Position numbers and translations under genes: made by a program. A stretch of DNA of 64,000 nt from Asparagopsis taxiformis. Taxonomy: Eukaryota > Rhodophyta > Florideophyceae > Bonnemaisoniales > Bonnemaisoniaceae. Below, piece by piece: positions 40,229 to 50,404 of this stretch (the stretch's first letter is position 1; each line of letters opens with the position of its first letter). The notes under the pieces were generated by a model. The model was not told the origin of the DNA and did not search any database. It saw nothing but the letters and a program-made list of their open reading frames with translations. The DNA lies in contig JALQPE010000211.1 in the NCBI GenBank assembly GCA_030407315.1, positions 1 to 64,000 of the forward strand. The letters run 5' to 3'.

Positions 40229-42250
40229 ATGCGTTCGCTCCGTCGTCATGACCGCGAGCCCGCCTCCGTCTCGTCGGCCCCCGCCTCCACCCGTTCCCGG
40301 CCCTCAGCCCAACGACGCAATCGTCACTCTACAGCCTTCACGCGTCGCTCCCTCGGCTTGTCCGCGACCCGTCAACGTAGAACTTCCAGCACACCCGCCG
40401 ACACTGCCGCACCGCCTTTCGATGCTCTCGCACTCGTCCGCCGCTGCCCCCCCGCCGCTCGCGCCTTTGCCCACGTCAAGTCGGGCCGCAAGCTCGGCAT
40501 GTTCTCCAAGTTTGAACGCTACTGGCTCGAGTTGCGCGGCAGAATCGTCGTCCTTGTCGTTGATGATCACATATGGCCCTCGGGTGCCACCCCCAAGGAA
40601 CCCGTCATTGCAGGCGTTTTTTCCGTCGAGAATTGTTCCGTCTCCCGCCCGCGTGCTGGCAAGAGTTCCGTTATTCGTCTCTCCAAACGCGCCCAGCCTA
40701 TCAATATTTGGCTCAAATTCGAGTCCGATCCCGAAGCTGATATCTGGGAAAAGGCACTCGCCAATGCCGCCTCGGAAAGAGTCGTGTCCATATCCGACTT
40801 TGAATTTATCAGCCCTATTGGTAAGGGCGCCTCCGGTAAGGTCTTCCTAGTCGCCGATCGCAAGACCGGCGAGAAACTCGCTCTCAAGGTCATCGATAAG
40901 ACCAAAGTCTTCGATTCACGATCCGGTTTCCGTCATGCACTCGATGAACGTCTCGCACTCCAGATGGTCGACGGCCATCCCTTCTTCAGCAGATTGCGAT
41001 ATGCTTTCCAAACACGCAGCTTCTTTTATCTCGCCATCGACTTTTACGACGGTGGTGACTTGTACCAATATCTCCGTACCCATCACGGCCGCCTCCGCGA
41101 ACATCAGGTTCGTTCCGTCGCTGCAGAGGTTTCCCTCGCATTGGAACATCTCCACAATCTCGGCTTTGTCTATCGCGATCTCAAGCCCGAAAATGTACTT
41201 CTTGATACTGATGGCCACGTCCGTCTCGCAGACTTTGGCCTGTGCAAACTGCTCCCCAATCGCGCACTTACGAACACCATCTGCGGAACACATACCTACG
41301 CAGCTCCGGAAATGCTCGCCGTCAGGAATTACGGCTTGTCCATAGATCTCTGGGCATTTGGTGTCTTTGTCTATCACATTCTACGCGGTAGAACCCCATA
41401 CGAGGCGCGCGACCTCGATCAAGTCATTGCTAATATGAACAACCGTCGCATTCGTTTTTCGTCCAGCACCAGTCCCGAACTCGTTGCTATGATCAAGAAA
41501 CTACTAGATTGGAACCCTGAAACTCGTCTAGGCTGCTCGGCGCGCGGTATGGTCGATGTGCGATCGCATGAATTCTTCAAAGGTGTGCAATGGCGCAAGG
41601 TTTTCCTCAGACAAAACACGGCAGAGGGTCTGTTTGCAAAGCAAACCAAGCTGCGTGCACAAACGCAAGATTTGGCCGTTGGCACACAGCAGCAGCAACA
41701 ACAAACAAACGAAGCGTGTGGACCTACTGCGCCGACACCAATGCATATGAGAGTGCATTCTCCGAGCACCGGTACCAACTCAACTATGGATGCAGCAACC
41801 GGTACGGCCGCTTCGGAAAATGCATTTAATGAACTGAATCGCGAACCATCAGATGAAATTGATGAATCGCCGTTGAAAACTTCAACGCGCGGCTCGCGTA
41901 CATCTCGACTGAACAGACCCAAATCGGCAGTGTATCTGGGTCTGACGCGGAGGGGCAGTCGGTCGCCGGCTACAAAGGAGAATGAAAGCAATGAAGTGGC
42001 ACACGATCAGAGTAGCTCTCTGAGAGAACGCATGATTGCGGCGGCTGAGAAAGATGATTTGAGAAATTTTGACATGGCAGAGTGGGGAAAGATATCTGTC
42101 GATAATGATCATGACGATCCTACATACGGCGATTCCAGTCTGTGGCCGATTTCAAAGGCAAGACGAAGACTCGTTGAAGACGAACGCATGATAGCTGGCT
42201 TTAGTTACTGCTCCACATCGACGCCCTTTTCACTACCCGACAATTTGTAA
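40229..42250 (+). CDS. AGC-family serine/threonine kinase with N-terminal PH domain (Akt-like layout)
   Basis: A 673-residue single-exon protein. The N-terminal 75 residues are basic and Ser/Arg-rich. Residues about 80-185 are a PH domain (F-S-K-F-E-R-Y-W-L-E-L, then a tryptophan near its end). Residues about 188-450 form an intact kinase domain: P-loop G-K-G-A-S-G-K-V, lysine in L-A-L-K-V-I, catalytic Y-R-D-L-K-P-E-N and D-F-G, then A-P-E-M. The Y-R-D and P-E-N match AGC kinases. The C-terminal 200 residues are Gln/Ser-rich with no clear hydrophobic motif, so it is not a standard Akt. PH binding to phosphoinositides is inferred. A related PH-pseudokinase lies at 48,422-49,792. Confidence 0.9.
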   Translation: MRSLRRHDREPASVSSAPASTRSRPSAQRRNRHSTAFTRRSLGLSATRQRRTSSTPADTAAPPFDALALVRRCPPAARAFAHVKSGRKLGMFSKFERYWLELRGRIVVLVVDDHIWPSGATPKEPVIAGVFSVENCSVSRPRAGKSSVIRLSKRAQPINIWLKFESDPEADIWEKALANAASERVVSISDFEFISPIGKGASGKVFLVADRKTGEKLALKVIDKTKVFDSRSGFRHALDERLALQMVDGHPFFSRLRYAFQTRSFFYLAIDFYDGGDLYQYLRTHHGRLREHQVRSVAAEVSLALEHLHNLGFVYRDLKPENVLLDTDGHVRLADFGLCKLLPNRALTNTICGTHTYAAPEMLAVRNYGLSIDLWAFGVFVYHILRGRTPYEARDLDQVIANMNNRRIRFSSSTSPELVAMIKKLLDWNPETRLGCSARGMVDVRSHEFFKGVQWRKVFLRQNTAEGLFAKQTKLRAQTQDLAVGTQQQQQQTNEACGPTAPTPMHMRVHSPSTGTNSTMDAATGTAASENAFNELNREPSDEIDESPLKTSTRGSRTSRLNRPKSAVYLGLTRRGSRSPATKENESNEVAHDQSSSLRERMIAAAEKDDLRNFDMAEWGKISVDNDHDDPTYGDSSLWPISKARRRLVEDERMIAGFSYCSTSTPFSLPDNL

Positions 42251-42407
42251 CTACTGTGACTTCGTAAACTTACTGTGCAAATTGTGCAACAAGTGTCCCA
42301 ACCAAATCACAATACTAATTTAATATTGTCCCAAATCTAATTTATCCGCTCCAACCATCACGGGAGATCACGTCTACATCATCAAATCCACCCGCTTCCC
42401 ACCCACG

Positions 42408-43070
42408 ATGTCCGCCTTTCTCACACCCACTGCCTTGCCCTCTCGTCCAAACCGCGTCTTGAAACCGCAACAACCCACATGTTCCCTTAAACCCGCGCCC
42501 GCTTTGCTCTCCCTCGCCGCCGTGGCAGCTGCCTGTCTCGTAACGACGCATGCACCGCCTCCCGCCCATTCGGCCGCCATCACCATGAAGCTGCCGCCAA
42601 TAGACCGCACGAAGAAGGACCGATGTCAGCCGTCCTCATCCGCAATCGGTCAGGCCAATGCCGCACGCGACTCCCTACTCGACCTGCGCGAATGCGACTT
42701 GCGAAACAGCAATCTCAGTACCTTTGATCTTTCTGGCGGTATTTTTTCCGGCGCCGATCTGCAGGGCGCCTCGCTCGTTGATGCACAGCTCTCCAAGAGC
42801 TACGCGCCGCGCGCAAATTTCAGAGACGTGGATTTCACAAATGCAGTCGTGGATCGCGTCACTTTTGACGGCTCCGATTTGACTAATTCGATCTTCGCTA
42901 ACGCTGTGCTCAGTGACTCGACGTTTGATGACGCTAATTTGGAGAATGTCGACTTTTCAGACGTGTATATTGGCGACTTTGCGCAGAAGAATATTTGCAG
43001 AAATCCGACGACAAAGGGAACTAATCCGGTTACTGGGGCGCCCACGAGGGAAAGTCTCGGATGTCGTTAG
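42408..43070 (+). CDS. Thylakoid-lumen pentapeptide-repeat protein
   Basis: A 220-residue protein from an ATG 157 bp after the kinase stop. The first about 60 residues hold a basic transit-like part, then a hydrophobic segment (L-L-S-L-A-A-V-A-A-A-C-L-V) ending in A-H-S-A-A, which suggests bipartite targeting to the thylakoid lumen with an A-x-A cleavage. The rest has tandem pentapeptide repeats with the pattern A/S-x-L/F-x-x (for example A-D-L-Q-G-A-S-L-V-D-A-Q-L), similar to TL17/TL20-type lumenal proteins of plants and cyanobacteria. These fold as a right-handed beta-helix; the function is not known. Confidence 0.82.
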   Translation: MSAFLTPTALPSRPNRVLKPQQPTCSLKPAPALLSLAAVAAACLVTTHAPPPAHSAAITMKLPPIDRTKKDRCQPSSSAIGQANAARDSLLDLRECDLRNSNLSTFDLSGGIFSGADLQGASLVDAQLSKSYAPRANFRDVDFTNAVVDRVTFDGSDLTNSIFANAVLSDSTFDDANLENVDFSDVYIGDFAQKNICRNPTTKGTNPVTGAPTRESLGCR

Positions 43071-43171
43071 TGTGTAGATTGCGTTAGTGGTTTATGTGTC
43101 TACCTTGTATGGTAGACGACTTTCGCCATTCCATACTGTTTAAACTGCGCTCTCAGGGGTTGGTGAATTTG

Positions 43172-44468
43172 TTATACATGTGAATCCTCATCCTTGTCCA
43201 AGTTGCTACTGCTCTTATCTCCTGACAATGCGACTATGGCACCCGCGGCAACAATTAAACTGCCGCCGATAAATTCATTCACGGTGAGACGATCCATCCC
43301 AAGTGCAAACGCTAATCCAACGGCCCAAACTGGCTGACTTGCGTAGATTACCGCCGCGCGTGATGGACCCACCCTCTCCTGTCCGACTACCTGCGCCCAC
43401 GTGGCCAGAGCGGTCGTTCCCGCACCAATCCAAAACATCCACCAAATTACATTGATCAATTCAGTTGGCGGAAATGATAGCGCGTCGGATAAATATGAAG
43501 CAATACTGTTGTCGCCACTCGCAACCACAAACGCAATCGATACGGCGGACAGTATCACTTGGCACACCGCTTTGCACTGAACGAGCAACACAGGACTAGG
43601 ACTGACGGTTGAAAGAACCTCTAGTCGCAGCACGTGCAAACTGTAAAACATCGCCTCGAAATCAATCAGTCAGCCATCGAAATATCGTTATCAAGTACGG
43701 CATCAGAACGGTAATCCAAACGTACCTGTAAAAAGCAGCTGACAAAACAGCGAGCAAGTCGCCCGAGTTCAACCCGCCAAAAACAACTGGTGAAAGTGCA
43801 GAAACGTCAGGATCGCTGCCTTGGCTGAGCACAAAGGCACCGAACAGCGCAGTGACGCACGAAACCCAAACGGCACCGGATAGTTTGGAGCCGAGCAAAT
43901 AGTCAAAAATTGGAATGATAACAGTAGTTAGCTGTACAAGAAACGCACACCTTGAAGCAGATGTGCGCGCCAATGCTTGAAGATTGAGCCACGATCCGCA
44001 GTATAAATAGGCGCCGAGTTCGAAGCCGGCTTGATAGATACGTCGCATTTGGTCGGATGACGGCGCTGATTGGGAATGATCTTGACGCGGTTGTAGCTGA
44101 CGTGCGGCGAGAAGAGAGAGAAGTGCAAAGAAGTAGCCGCCAAAATTAACGAGATCTACGGGCACGGCATGGTCGAGTTGGTAGAGAATTTTGGCTGCAA
44201 TGCCGTATGAGCCCCATAATGCTGGCACGATGTTGAGGAGTGCGGCGTTTTCGAGGGCGCGCGGTATGAGCGTGGATTTTTGTGCGTGTTGCGAATTGAT
44301 GGACGTTGGGGGATGGTCGTCGTCGAGTGCGCTAGTCGGTCGGAGACGACGTTGGAATGGGGATGATGTCGTGCGACGGAGATGCGATGTGGATGCACGG
44401 AGGGCTTTCCGAGTGTTGGAAATGGAGATTGATAGTTGGGAGAAGAGGAGAGAGGTGTGGCGATGCAT
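43172..44468 (-). CDS. EamA/drug-metabolite transporter, probably plastid-targeted
   Basis: Two exons, 44,468-43,726 and 43,640-43,172, around an 85-nt intron (GTACGTT donor, TTACAG acceptor), in frame across the junction, giving 403 residues. The N-terminal about 65 residues are Ser/Thr/Arg-rich (L-R-A-S-T-S-H-L-R-R-T-T-S-S) and look like a plastid transit peptide. Ten predicted membrane spans follow in two EamA halves: P-A-L-W-G-S-Y-G-I-A-A-K-I-L in the first, and S-R-A-A-V-I-Y-A-S-Q-P-V-W-A in the second, both characteristic. Substrate is unknown. Confidence 0.85.
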
Positions 44469-44836
44469 GTTGGGATGGAGTTTGATTTGCACATTTGTGG
44501 AGAGCAAGTATTGGACGGTAAGCTGCCAACATAAGTATGTGGCGGAACGGGTCACGTTGCAGTCAAGCATTGCTGGTCGTGCTAATACTGGACGTTTTTG
44601 GGATAAATTTTACGGAAACACCGCTGGCCTCGATGCATCTCAACATACATCAACGTCTCATCATTGCGTAATCACACAACGGCACCAATTATCACAGCAT
44701 CTTGAAACAGGACACAACTATCGCGCAATGATTCGCATCCACACTCATCAAGCTATGCCGGCAACATCGGCACCTACTCCCCCCTTGTGCACACACATCG
44801 GCACAACAGACCAAGCGCATCCTCTCTGCACACAAC

Positions 44837-45472
44837 ATGACGCCACGCGCCAATTGCTCCAAATCGTCCTCTGACGGCATCATCCGTCGCAAAGGATTCT
44901 CCTCCATGGACAAGGCATGGGCGGTGCAGGCGCTGGGCTACGACCCGGTGACTGGCAATTGGGGGCCGGCCACGGACGATCCGTCGAGCAATCGGCCATG
45001 GTCGAACACGTCAGTCGCGAAGAAATTGGGGTCCAGTAAGACGACCATAAGTGGGTGGCGGAAGAATGCAACGTTTATCTGTGATTCAGTCGCGAATGCG
45101 CCGGGGAGAAAGCGCGCGCGCGGCGCGACCTATCCGGAGATCGAGGACGCGCTTACGCGATTCTATTTCGCTTCGCGACGCCAGGCCGGTCGCCAATTGT
45201 ATCACACCAATCTGGCATTGAAGGAGAAGGCGTTGCAGTTGCAACAATCGTTCCTCGAAAAGATCGGATCGCAAGTCGCAGATCTTGGTGGTGCGGCGCA
45301 GAATGATGTCGCGCATAGACTGCGCGATGACGTGCGCAGACTCGCCGCTTTCAAGGCCAGTAATGGGTGGCTGGCAAAATGGAAAAAGAGGGCTGGTGTG
45401 CCGTCGCCGAAGAGAGGCAGACCGGCTAGTGTGCAGTTTGCTGCGGACAAGGCGATGAAGAAGAATAGGTAG
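44837..45472 (+). CDS. Tc5/CENP-B-type helix-turn-helix protein, transposase-derived
   Basis: A 211-residue protein, ATG at 44,837. Residues about 55-85 resemble a first HTH (N-T-S-V-A-K-K-L-G-S-S-K-T-T-I-S-G-W). Residues about 90-200 resemble a second, Tc5-type HTH (I-E-D-A-L-T-R-F-Y-F, then S-N-G-W-L-A-K-W-K-K-R-A-G). These two modules are the DNA-binding part of pogo/Tigger transposases and CENP-B. No DDE catalytic domain follows and the C-terminus is basic (K-R-G-R-P and A-M-K-K-N-R). It is probably a domesticated DNA-binding protein, but could be a recent truncated transposase. Confidence 0.65.
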   Translation: MTPRANCSKSSSDGIIRRKGFSSMDKAWAVQALGYDPVTGNWGPATDDPSSNRPWSNTSVAKKLGSSKTTISGWRKNATFICDSVANAPGRKRARGATYPEIEDALTRFYFASRRQAGRQLYHTNLALKEKALQLQQSFLEKIGSQVADLGGAAQNDVAHRLRDDVRRLAAFKASNGWLAKWKKRAGVPSPKRGRPASVQFAADKAMKKNR

Positions 45473-45682
45473 GAGCGAGATTGTTTATGGAGATGATGGT
45501 CTGCATGGAATAATTTGGTAGATGTTCGGTACACGCCCGTATATTGTTAGATGCAGTATACAATACTGTACTGTACATGAGTTTGTCATTACAGTCGTAG
45601 GGCCAATCAATCAATTCAAAACGTAAATTTTAGTGTTCCACTCGCAGCACATCCGAGTTGGCAGACATCGTGCGACTCAACT

Positions 45683-46075
45683 ATGCTCGGCGTGTTTACC
45701 CTCCTCGCGACTGCCCTGCAGGCTGTCGGGCAAGCCTTGAGCAACATCTGGTTTGCGATCACAACCGTCTGGCATTTCTTCGAGCTCTACGGTTGGCGTG
45801 TCACCATCGGCGGTGTGTCTACATGGTGTTTTATCCAGCGCATCTGGAAGGAGCATGACCGTCGCTCCAGGCTCGTCTCCGCGCGACAAGCCGCCGATCC
45901 CTCGCGTGTACGCGCACTAAGCGATAGACGCGATGACGTCGTGCGTACTATGGAGGTGCGCCATACGACCACTATAGACGATAAGCGTCGCAAGGATAAC
46001 GAACGTCGTCTGCGCCAATTGGAAGAGCTTGAGAAGAAAATTGTTGGAAATGGAGCACGACTCGGTCGCAATTGA
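45683..46075 (+). CDS. Small single-span membrane protein, selenoprotein-S/VIMP-like
   Basis: A 130-residue protein, ATG at 45,683. It has hydrophobic segments at about residues 3-30 and 33-50 (F-F-E-L-Y-G-W-R-V-T-I-G-G-V-S-T-W-C-F), then a charged helical tail (Q-A-A-D-P-S-R-V-R-A-L and D-K-R-R-K-D-N-E-R-R-L-R-Q-L-E-E-L-E-K-K). This layout, with Y-G-W before a span and a Lys/Arg/Glu coil after, resembles the ER-associated degradation protein SelS. The C-terminal Gly-rich domain with the selenocysteine is missing, and the frame ends in TGA with no obvious continuation. The assignment is tentative. Confidence 0.45.
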   Translation: MLGVFTLLATALQAVGQALSNIWFAITTVWHFFELYGWRVTIGGVSTWCFIQRIWKEHDRRSRLVSARQAADPSRVRALSDRRDDVVRTMEVRHTTTIDDKRRKDNERRLRQLEELEKKIVGNGARLGRN

Positions 46076-46128
46076 TTATTCCATCTTTTAATCTGCTAGA
46101 CTTGTTAATCTTCATCCCGCTCTTGTAC

Positions 46129-47478
46129 TTATACACTGTGTTGCTGATATGCACTTGCTGAAACGCGATGTAGACCTTCCGTCAATGAATGCGGATGCCC
46201 CGAGGCTAGGAATGGACTGTGTGCTACGCTACCAACTGGGTTTCCATAAAAGCTACCTGCACGATCTTCGCTGTCAATCAATTCCGCTCTGATGGCGATT
46301 GGCTTGGCGAGTGATTGGACGTTTGAAATCGTGTCTTGTACTGCGTCGTACGACATGACTTGTGTTGTAGTTGAAATGTGTGTCTTGTTTGTATGCTCCT
46401 CCTTTGCCTTGCTAGTGTTCCATTCCAGATTTTCGTAGTTATACACAATGGTTCCCACAACCAGGAATATAAATCCGACAAGTTGTAGCCACGAATATTT
46501 CGTCCAGCTTTCGCCTAGCTGCCCGTCTGACGACCCGTAGAAAATCGCCAAATCCACCAACCACACGCATAGTGTTCGTAAAGTCTCTATAATCACCCTA
46601 TGAACAGCACTCAGCGAATCCGTCACTTCCATGCCGCACACATTGTAAAACAACATCATGATCATGTCCGTTGCGACAATTGCCGCTATTGGCAACGAAT
46701 GTGTCAGCATATAAAATGCATCAAACACATCTTCTAAATGCCCATGATCGCTTCCAGGAAGAAGGTAAACTAACGGAAACACCCATACGATACAATGCAT
46801 CATGCCGAACACTCCCTCCCAAGCCACAATACGCACCGAAGACATCTCCAGTCCCTGTAATAAAAACTCCTCGATCACCACTTGTGCCGCCTGTAAAACT
46901 TGTCCGAGTAAAATTACCCCAATACCAAACAACGTATCACGACGAGAGCCCACATCCTTCTCCGCCCATACATTTGCCAATCCCACCAATATGATCCCCA
47001 CAACGCACTGCACTATCCCGACGTAATGATAGCGCGTCAAACTAGTGCGCAGAAACAGCACGGAGAAAACTGCCGTCCAAATCAGCATTGCACCACGCAA
47101 CATCTGGTACACTGAAACCGTCGTATACAACAACCCTGTCGTACCACATGCAGTCGCGAATAGATCGAACAATGTCGGGATGCCTATTATCCACACGGAG
47201 GCTGCTGACAACTTGTTCGTCCCCTCCAGACGGTCTCTAGTCAGCAGATGCTCCTCCTCCTGCTTGGAGCCTGCATTTCTTCGTTGAGGAGGGTCTAGTA
47301 GAATACAAATCGACATCCCAGCGAACATCGCTAATACCTGCAGCCAGGGTTTCTCATAGCGCGATGTCTCGCCATACACATTGGCCACTGGCACGCAGTA
47401 GATTAATTTGGCGAGGAGGGAGCATAAAGTGCCGAAGAAGATCATGCCAGCCACTGCGAGCTGCGGTGATAGTTTCAT
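46129..47478 (-). CDS. SLC35F6-like drug/metabolite transporter
   Basis: A 449-residue protein, ATG at 47,478, one exon. It has ten hydrophobic spans. The first half holds F-G-T-L-C-S-L-L-A-K, then P-T-L-F-D-L-F-A-T and Y-Q-M-L-R-G, which are characteristic of SLC35F6 (also called TANGO9 or ANT2-binding protein). The last about 100 residues are hydrophilic (Ser/His-rich) and not conserved. It is convergent with the SelS-like gene only 53 bp away. Substrate is unknown. Confidence 0.85.
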   Translation of the reverse strand: MKLSPQLAVAGMIFFGTLCSLLAKLIYCVPVANVYGETSRYEKPWLQVLAMFAGMSICILLDPPQRRNAGSKQEEEHLLTRDRLEGTNKLSAASVWIIGIPTLFDLFATACGTTGLLYTTVSVYQMLRGAMLIWTAVFSVLFLRTSLTRYHYVGIVQCVVGIILVGLANVWAEKDVGSRRDTLFGIGVILLGQVLQAAQVVIEEFLLQGLEMSSVRIVAWEGVFGMMHCIVWVFPLVYLLPGSDHGHLEDVFDAFYMLTHSLPIAAIVATDMIMMLFYNVCGMEVTDSLSAVHRVIIETLRTLCVWLVDLAIFYGSSDGQLGESWTKYSWLQLVGFIFLVVGTIVYNYENLEWNTSKAKEEHTNKTHISTTTQVMSYDAVQDTISNVQSLAKPIAIRAELIDSEDRAGSFYGNPVGSVAHSPFLASGHPHSLTEGLHRVSASAYQQHSV

Positions 47479-48421
47479 GGTGATGGTATACGGAGAAAGG
47501 GGGGTGGATCGTGTAGATGGATTTACACATGTGCTATTGTGCTCGTCTTATGCAGATTGTGTATCGATTGTTCATAGAGGACATTGGCGAGAACCAGGCA
47601 GATGACATGATCGTGACGCGAGCTCATGCGATCAGGGCCTCCTCACAGGGGAGGTCATGCCGTTGTGACCGACAGTGTATTCGGCTGACAAAGAGCCGTG
47701 CACGCGGCATCCGGGAGACGCTTGGGAACATCGTTTCAGACGCAAGAACGACTTGCGATGCAAAGATGGGTTGGTGTCGAATTGAATGGCATTTCCAATC
47801 CGAATGGTGAGGACATGTGACTACTATGCGATTCGCATCAATCAAGGGGCTTGCATTCTGTCCGAAAAGGCATCGTCCAACGACGGATGGCAAGAAAATT
47901 TGCATTGACTTCAGCTATAATTTACGCCCGTCCGAGATGTGTCTCCGCCTCCCCCATGACTCGGTAACGAATAGAGGTCCGAATGGGGTAGGGAATTGTG
48001 TGGATTGGACCACTACCTCTCAAGTTGGAAATTGTCGTTCCCTGGAAAACTGTGCCACCGGGAAGCGTTATCCGCCCTATTTACTTCAGTGGCAACGATG
48101 TCCATCACAACTCTTGGTCCGTAAGCACCAAAACGCCATCAGCATATATCTAAACATCTCATGCCTAAGTGATACCAACGGCCTGTCGAGAGAAACCCAT
48201 CGAACGATTAACTGTTATCGGCACCCGATGACGCAAGCACAGCGATAGATGCAAACACATTATAGTATAACCGCAGAAATTTCATATATCGACTATAGTA
48301 CCTTCTCAACTTCACATTTCGTCAAAATGACGCCATCTGAAAAGTGACAAACTGCTCTTTATCGATCAGCATGCTTTTACTCTACACATCGTTCGTTTCA
48401 ACTGCGTCCAAGCACGCGCTA
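47479..48421. other. Intergenic region, 943 bp
   Basis: Between the head of the SLC35F6-like gene and the tail of the PH-pseudokinase gene. Only short frames without motifs are present. Confidence 0.4.
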
Positions 48422-49792
48422 CTATTCCAGATGGGCGTACGAACCGCTTCCAGCCGAGCCAGCGCCCTGCCCTACCTTCTCATTTCTACTCCGCGAGCTG
48501 CGTCTCCTCGCCATGTCAAAGTCGACGATCACAGTCTTCGGGTCCGACGGACATCGCGGTAATCCATCACCATCGCCCGCATCTACATCACTGATGCTCT
48601 CTCTAAACCACGCACAATCCAAGCACTGCTCCGCTGTCGGTCTACTCGCGGGTTGGTCCGCCAACATGTCCAACACAAGTTGTTTTGCGGACGGACTCAC
48701 GTTCTGCCATTGCTGATCATCCAACTGCGCGCCGCGCGACACTCGGCTGAGATACGTCGATTCATGCGTAGCTGTGAACGGTTCACTACCTGATAGCAGA
48801 CGGAACAACAGTACACCCAAGGAGAACACATCGGACGCTGCCGTGCGATTGTGGAAACACACCACTTCCGGCGCGCTTGACGAGAAATCAACCACTGTTT
48901 TTGTCAGCAGTGCCTCGTCCCTCATCGCCATCGCTTTGCCGTACGTCATCAGCTTCACATCGCACGGGAAGCGACGGCGTGTGCAAAGAATGTTTTTGGC
49001 GGCAACGGCGCCGTGCACAATGCCGTGCGAATGGAGATGACACAACGCACGCAGTATATCCCGTGTTATCTGGCGCGCTATATCTTCGGAGATCTTTTCT
49101 CTTAGCAGCGCTTCGTGTATCGTGCCGCCGGAAACCAGCTCGAAGATGGTATAAAACTGCTTGGTTGACTCGAATATGTCGAGCACGGCTACGATGTTAT
49201 AGTGATCCTGCGTGGCTCTAATAACATTCCTGTCGCGTTTGGACAGAAGCACGACTCGGTCCAAAGGGAGCTTCGTCTTTTCCTGCGCGAGAATTGCCAC
49301 AGGCTGCTCGGTTCGTTTGTCGCGTCCGAGATACACTACGCCACTAGAGCCGCGACCGACCTTGGCTGAGAAATGATAAAAGTCGTACACGCCCTAACGG
49401 ATGGCAAACGAGTAGAGTGGTTAAAACCTGTGCAAGTCCAAGACGTGGAAGAGGTGGACGGAACGGCAAAATTGACGTACATCTGAAACTTTCTTAATTT
49501 CGCTAAACCAAAGCTTGAGCTCGTCTAGACTGAGCGCGTATATGCTGAAGTCATCGTGACCAGGTCTGTGCAGAATGAGTTCGCAAGCCTTACTTCCGGC
49601 AGAAACGGTGCATTCACGCAGGTCACATTGCCAGACTACCTCCGCATCCTGACGATGGCTGTAAGACAAAATGGATCCATTCAACTCGAGCCAGCGTTTG
49701 ACCTGCCAGAACGGGGAGGTGCGACGCTCGAACCAGCCGGCGAGCTTTGCCTGCGGCTTGGAGACGACAGCGTCGCCGTAGCGCAACGCCAT
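48422..49792 (-). CDS. PH-domain pseudokinase
   Basis: Two exons, 49,792-49,481 and 49,393-48,422, around an 87-nt intron (GTACGTC donor, CCGTTAG acceptor), phase 0, giving 427 residues. Residues 1-104 are a PH domain (A-G-W-F-E-R-R-T, W-L-E-L-N-G-S-I-L). The rest is kinase-fold: P-loop G-R-G-S-S-G-V-V is kept, but the lysine of the V-A-I-K motif is replaced (V-A-I-L), the catalytic H-R-D is H-G-A (A-V-A-A-K-N), and D-F-G is T-Y-G. The A-P-E and D-V-F-S-L-G-V-L-L segments are kept, so the fold is likely intact. All three catalytic residues are missing, so it is very probably a scaffold. Confidence 0.85.
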
Positions 49793-49940
49793 GGAGGGCA
49801 GATGGGGAATGACGGAAATTGTGGCTGGAGTGCGTCACGGAATGATGCGTGTGCATGTTGTATGCAGATAGGGTGCGGTCATTTGTTGGTTGGTGATAAT
49901 TATTTTGCGTTGCGCTCCATGGCGTGTCGTGGTTGCCGCT

Positions 49941-49977
49941 GAACGGAACGGAACGGAACAGAACAGAACGGAACAGA
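49941..49977. repeat. GAACG/GAACA pentanucleotide microsatellite
   Basis: About seven tandem GAACG and GAACA pentamers lie upstream of the PH-pseudokinase. Confidence 0.7.
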
Positions 49978-50404
49978 GATGTTATGTTCCGACATTGTCA
50001 TCACGTAGCTGTACAGCGCTGCCAGCGTAGGAATCATTGTAGTCGGGCCGCAATGCAGAGGCGGATGGATGACATCCATCCATTGGATGTGTGCTCTCGC
50101 CCCGCAATTTTACGGAAATTCAAAGGTATTGAAATTTGGATTATTTTTGGTATGTGAAAAACAGCCAATCAGCTTGGGCCTAGCAATAAGCATTTCAAGC
50201 TGCGCTTACCCCCAGGTTTGGCTACCTTCAAATTCCATACACATATGACGTCGTATGCGAGGACCTCGTGTTCCGTCATGCGCACCTGCTGCATTATTAT
50301 ACACAAAAGTCTTGACCAATGCGCACGTTTCCCATCCAATGCATGCCATTCTTTCAGAATGTTTGCAATTGTTACATGAGAATGATTCAATTAATGCTGA
50401 CGTG

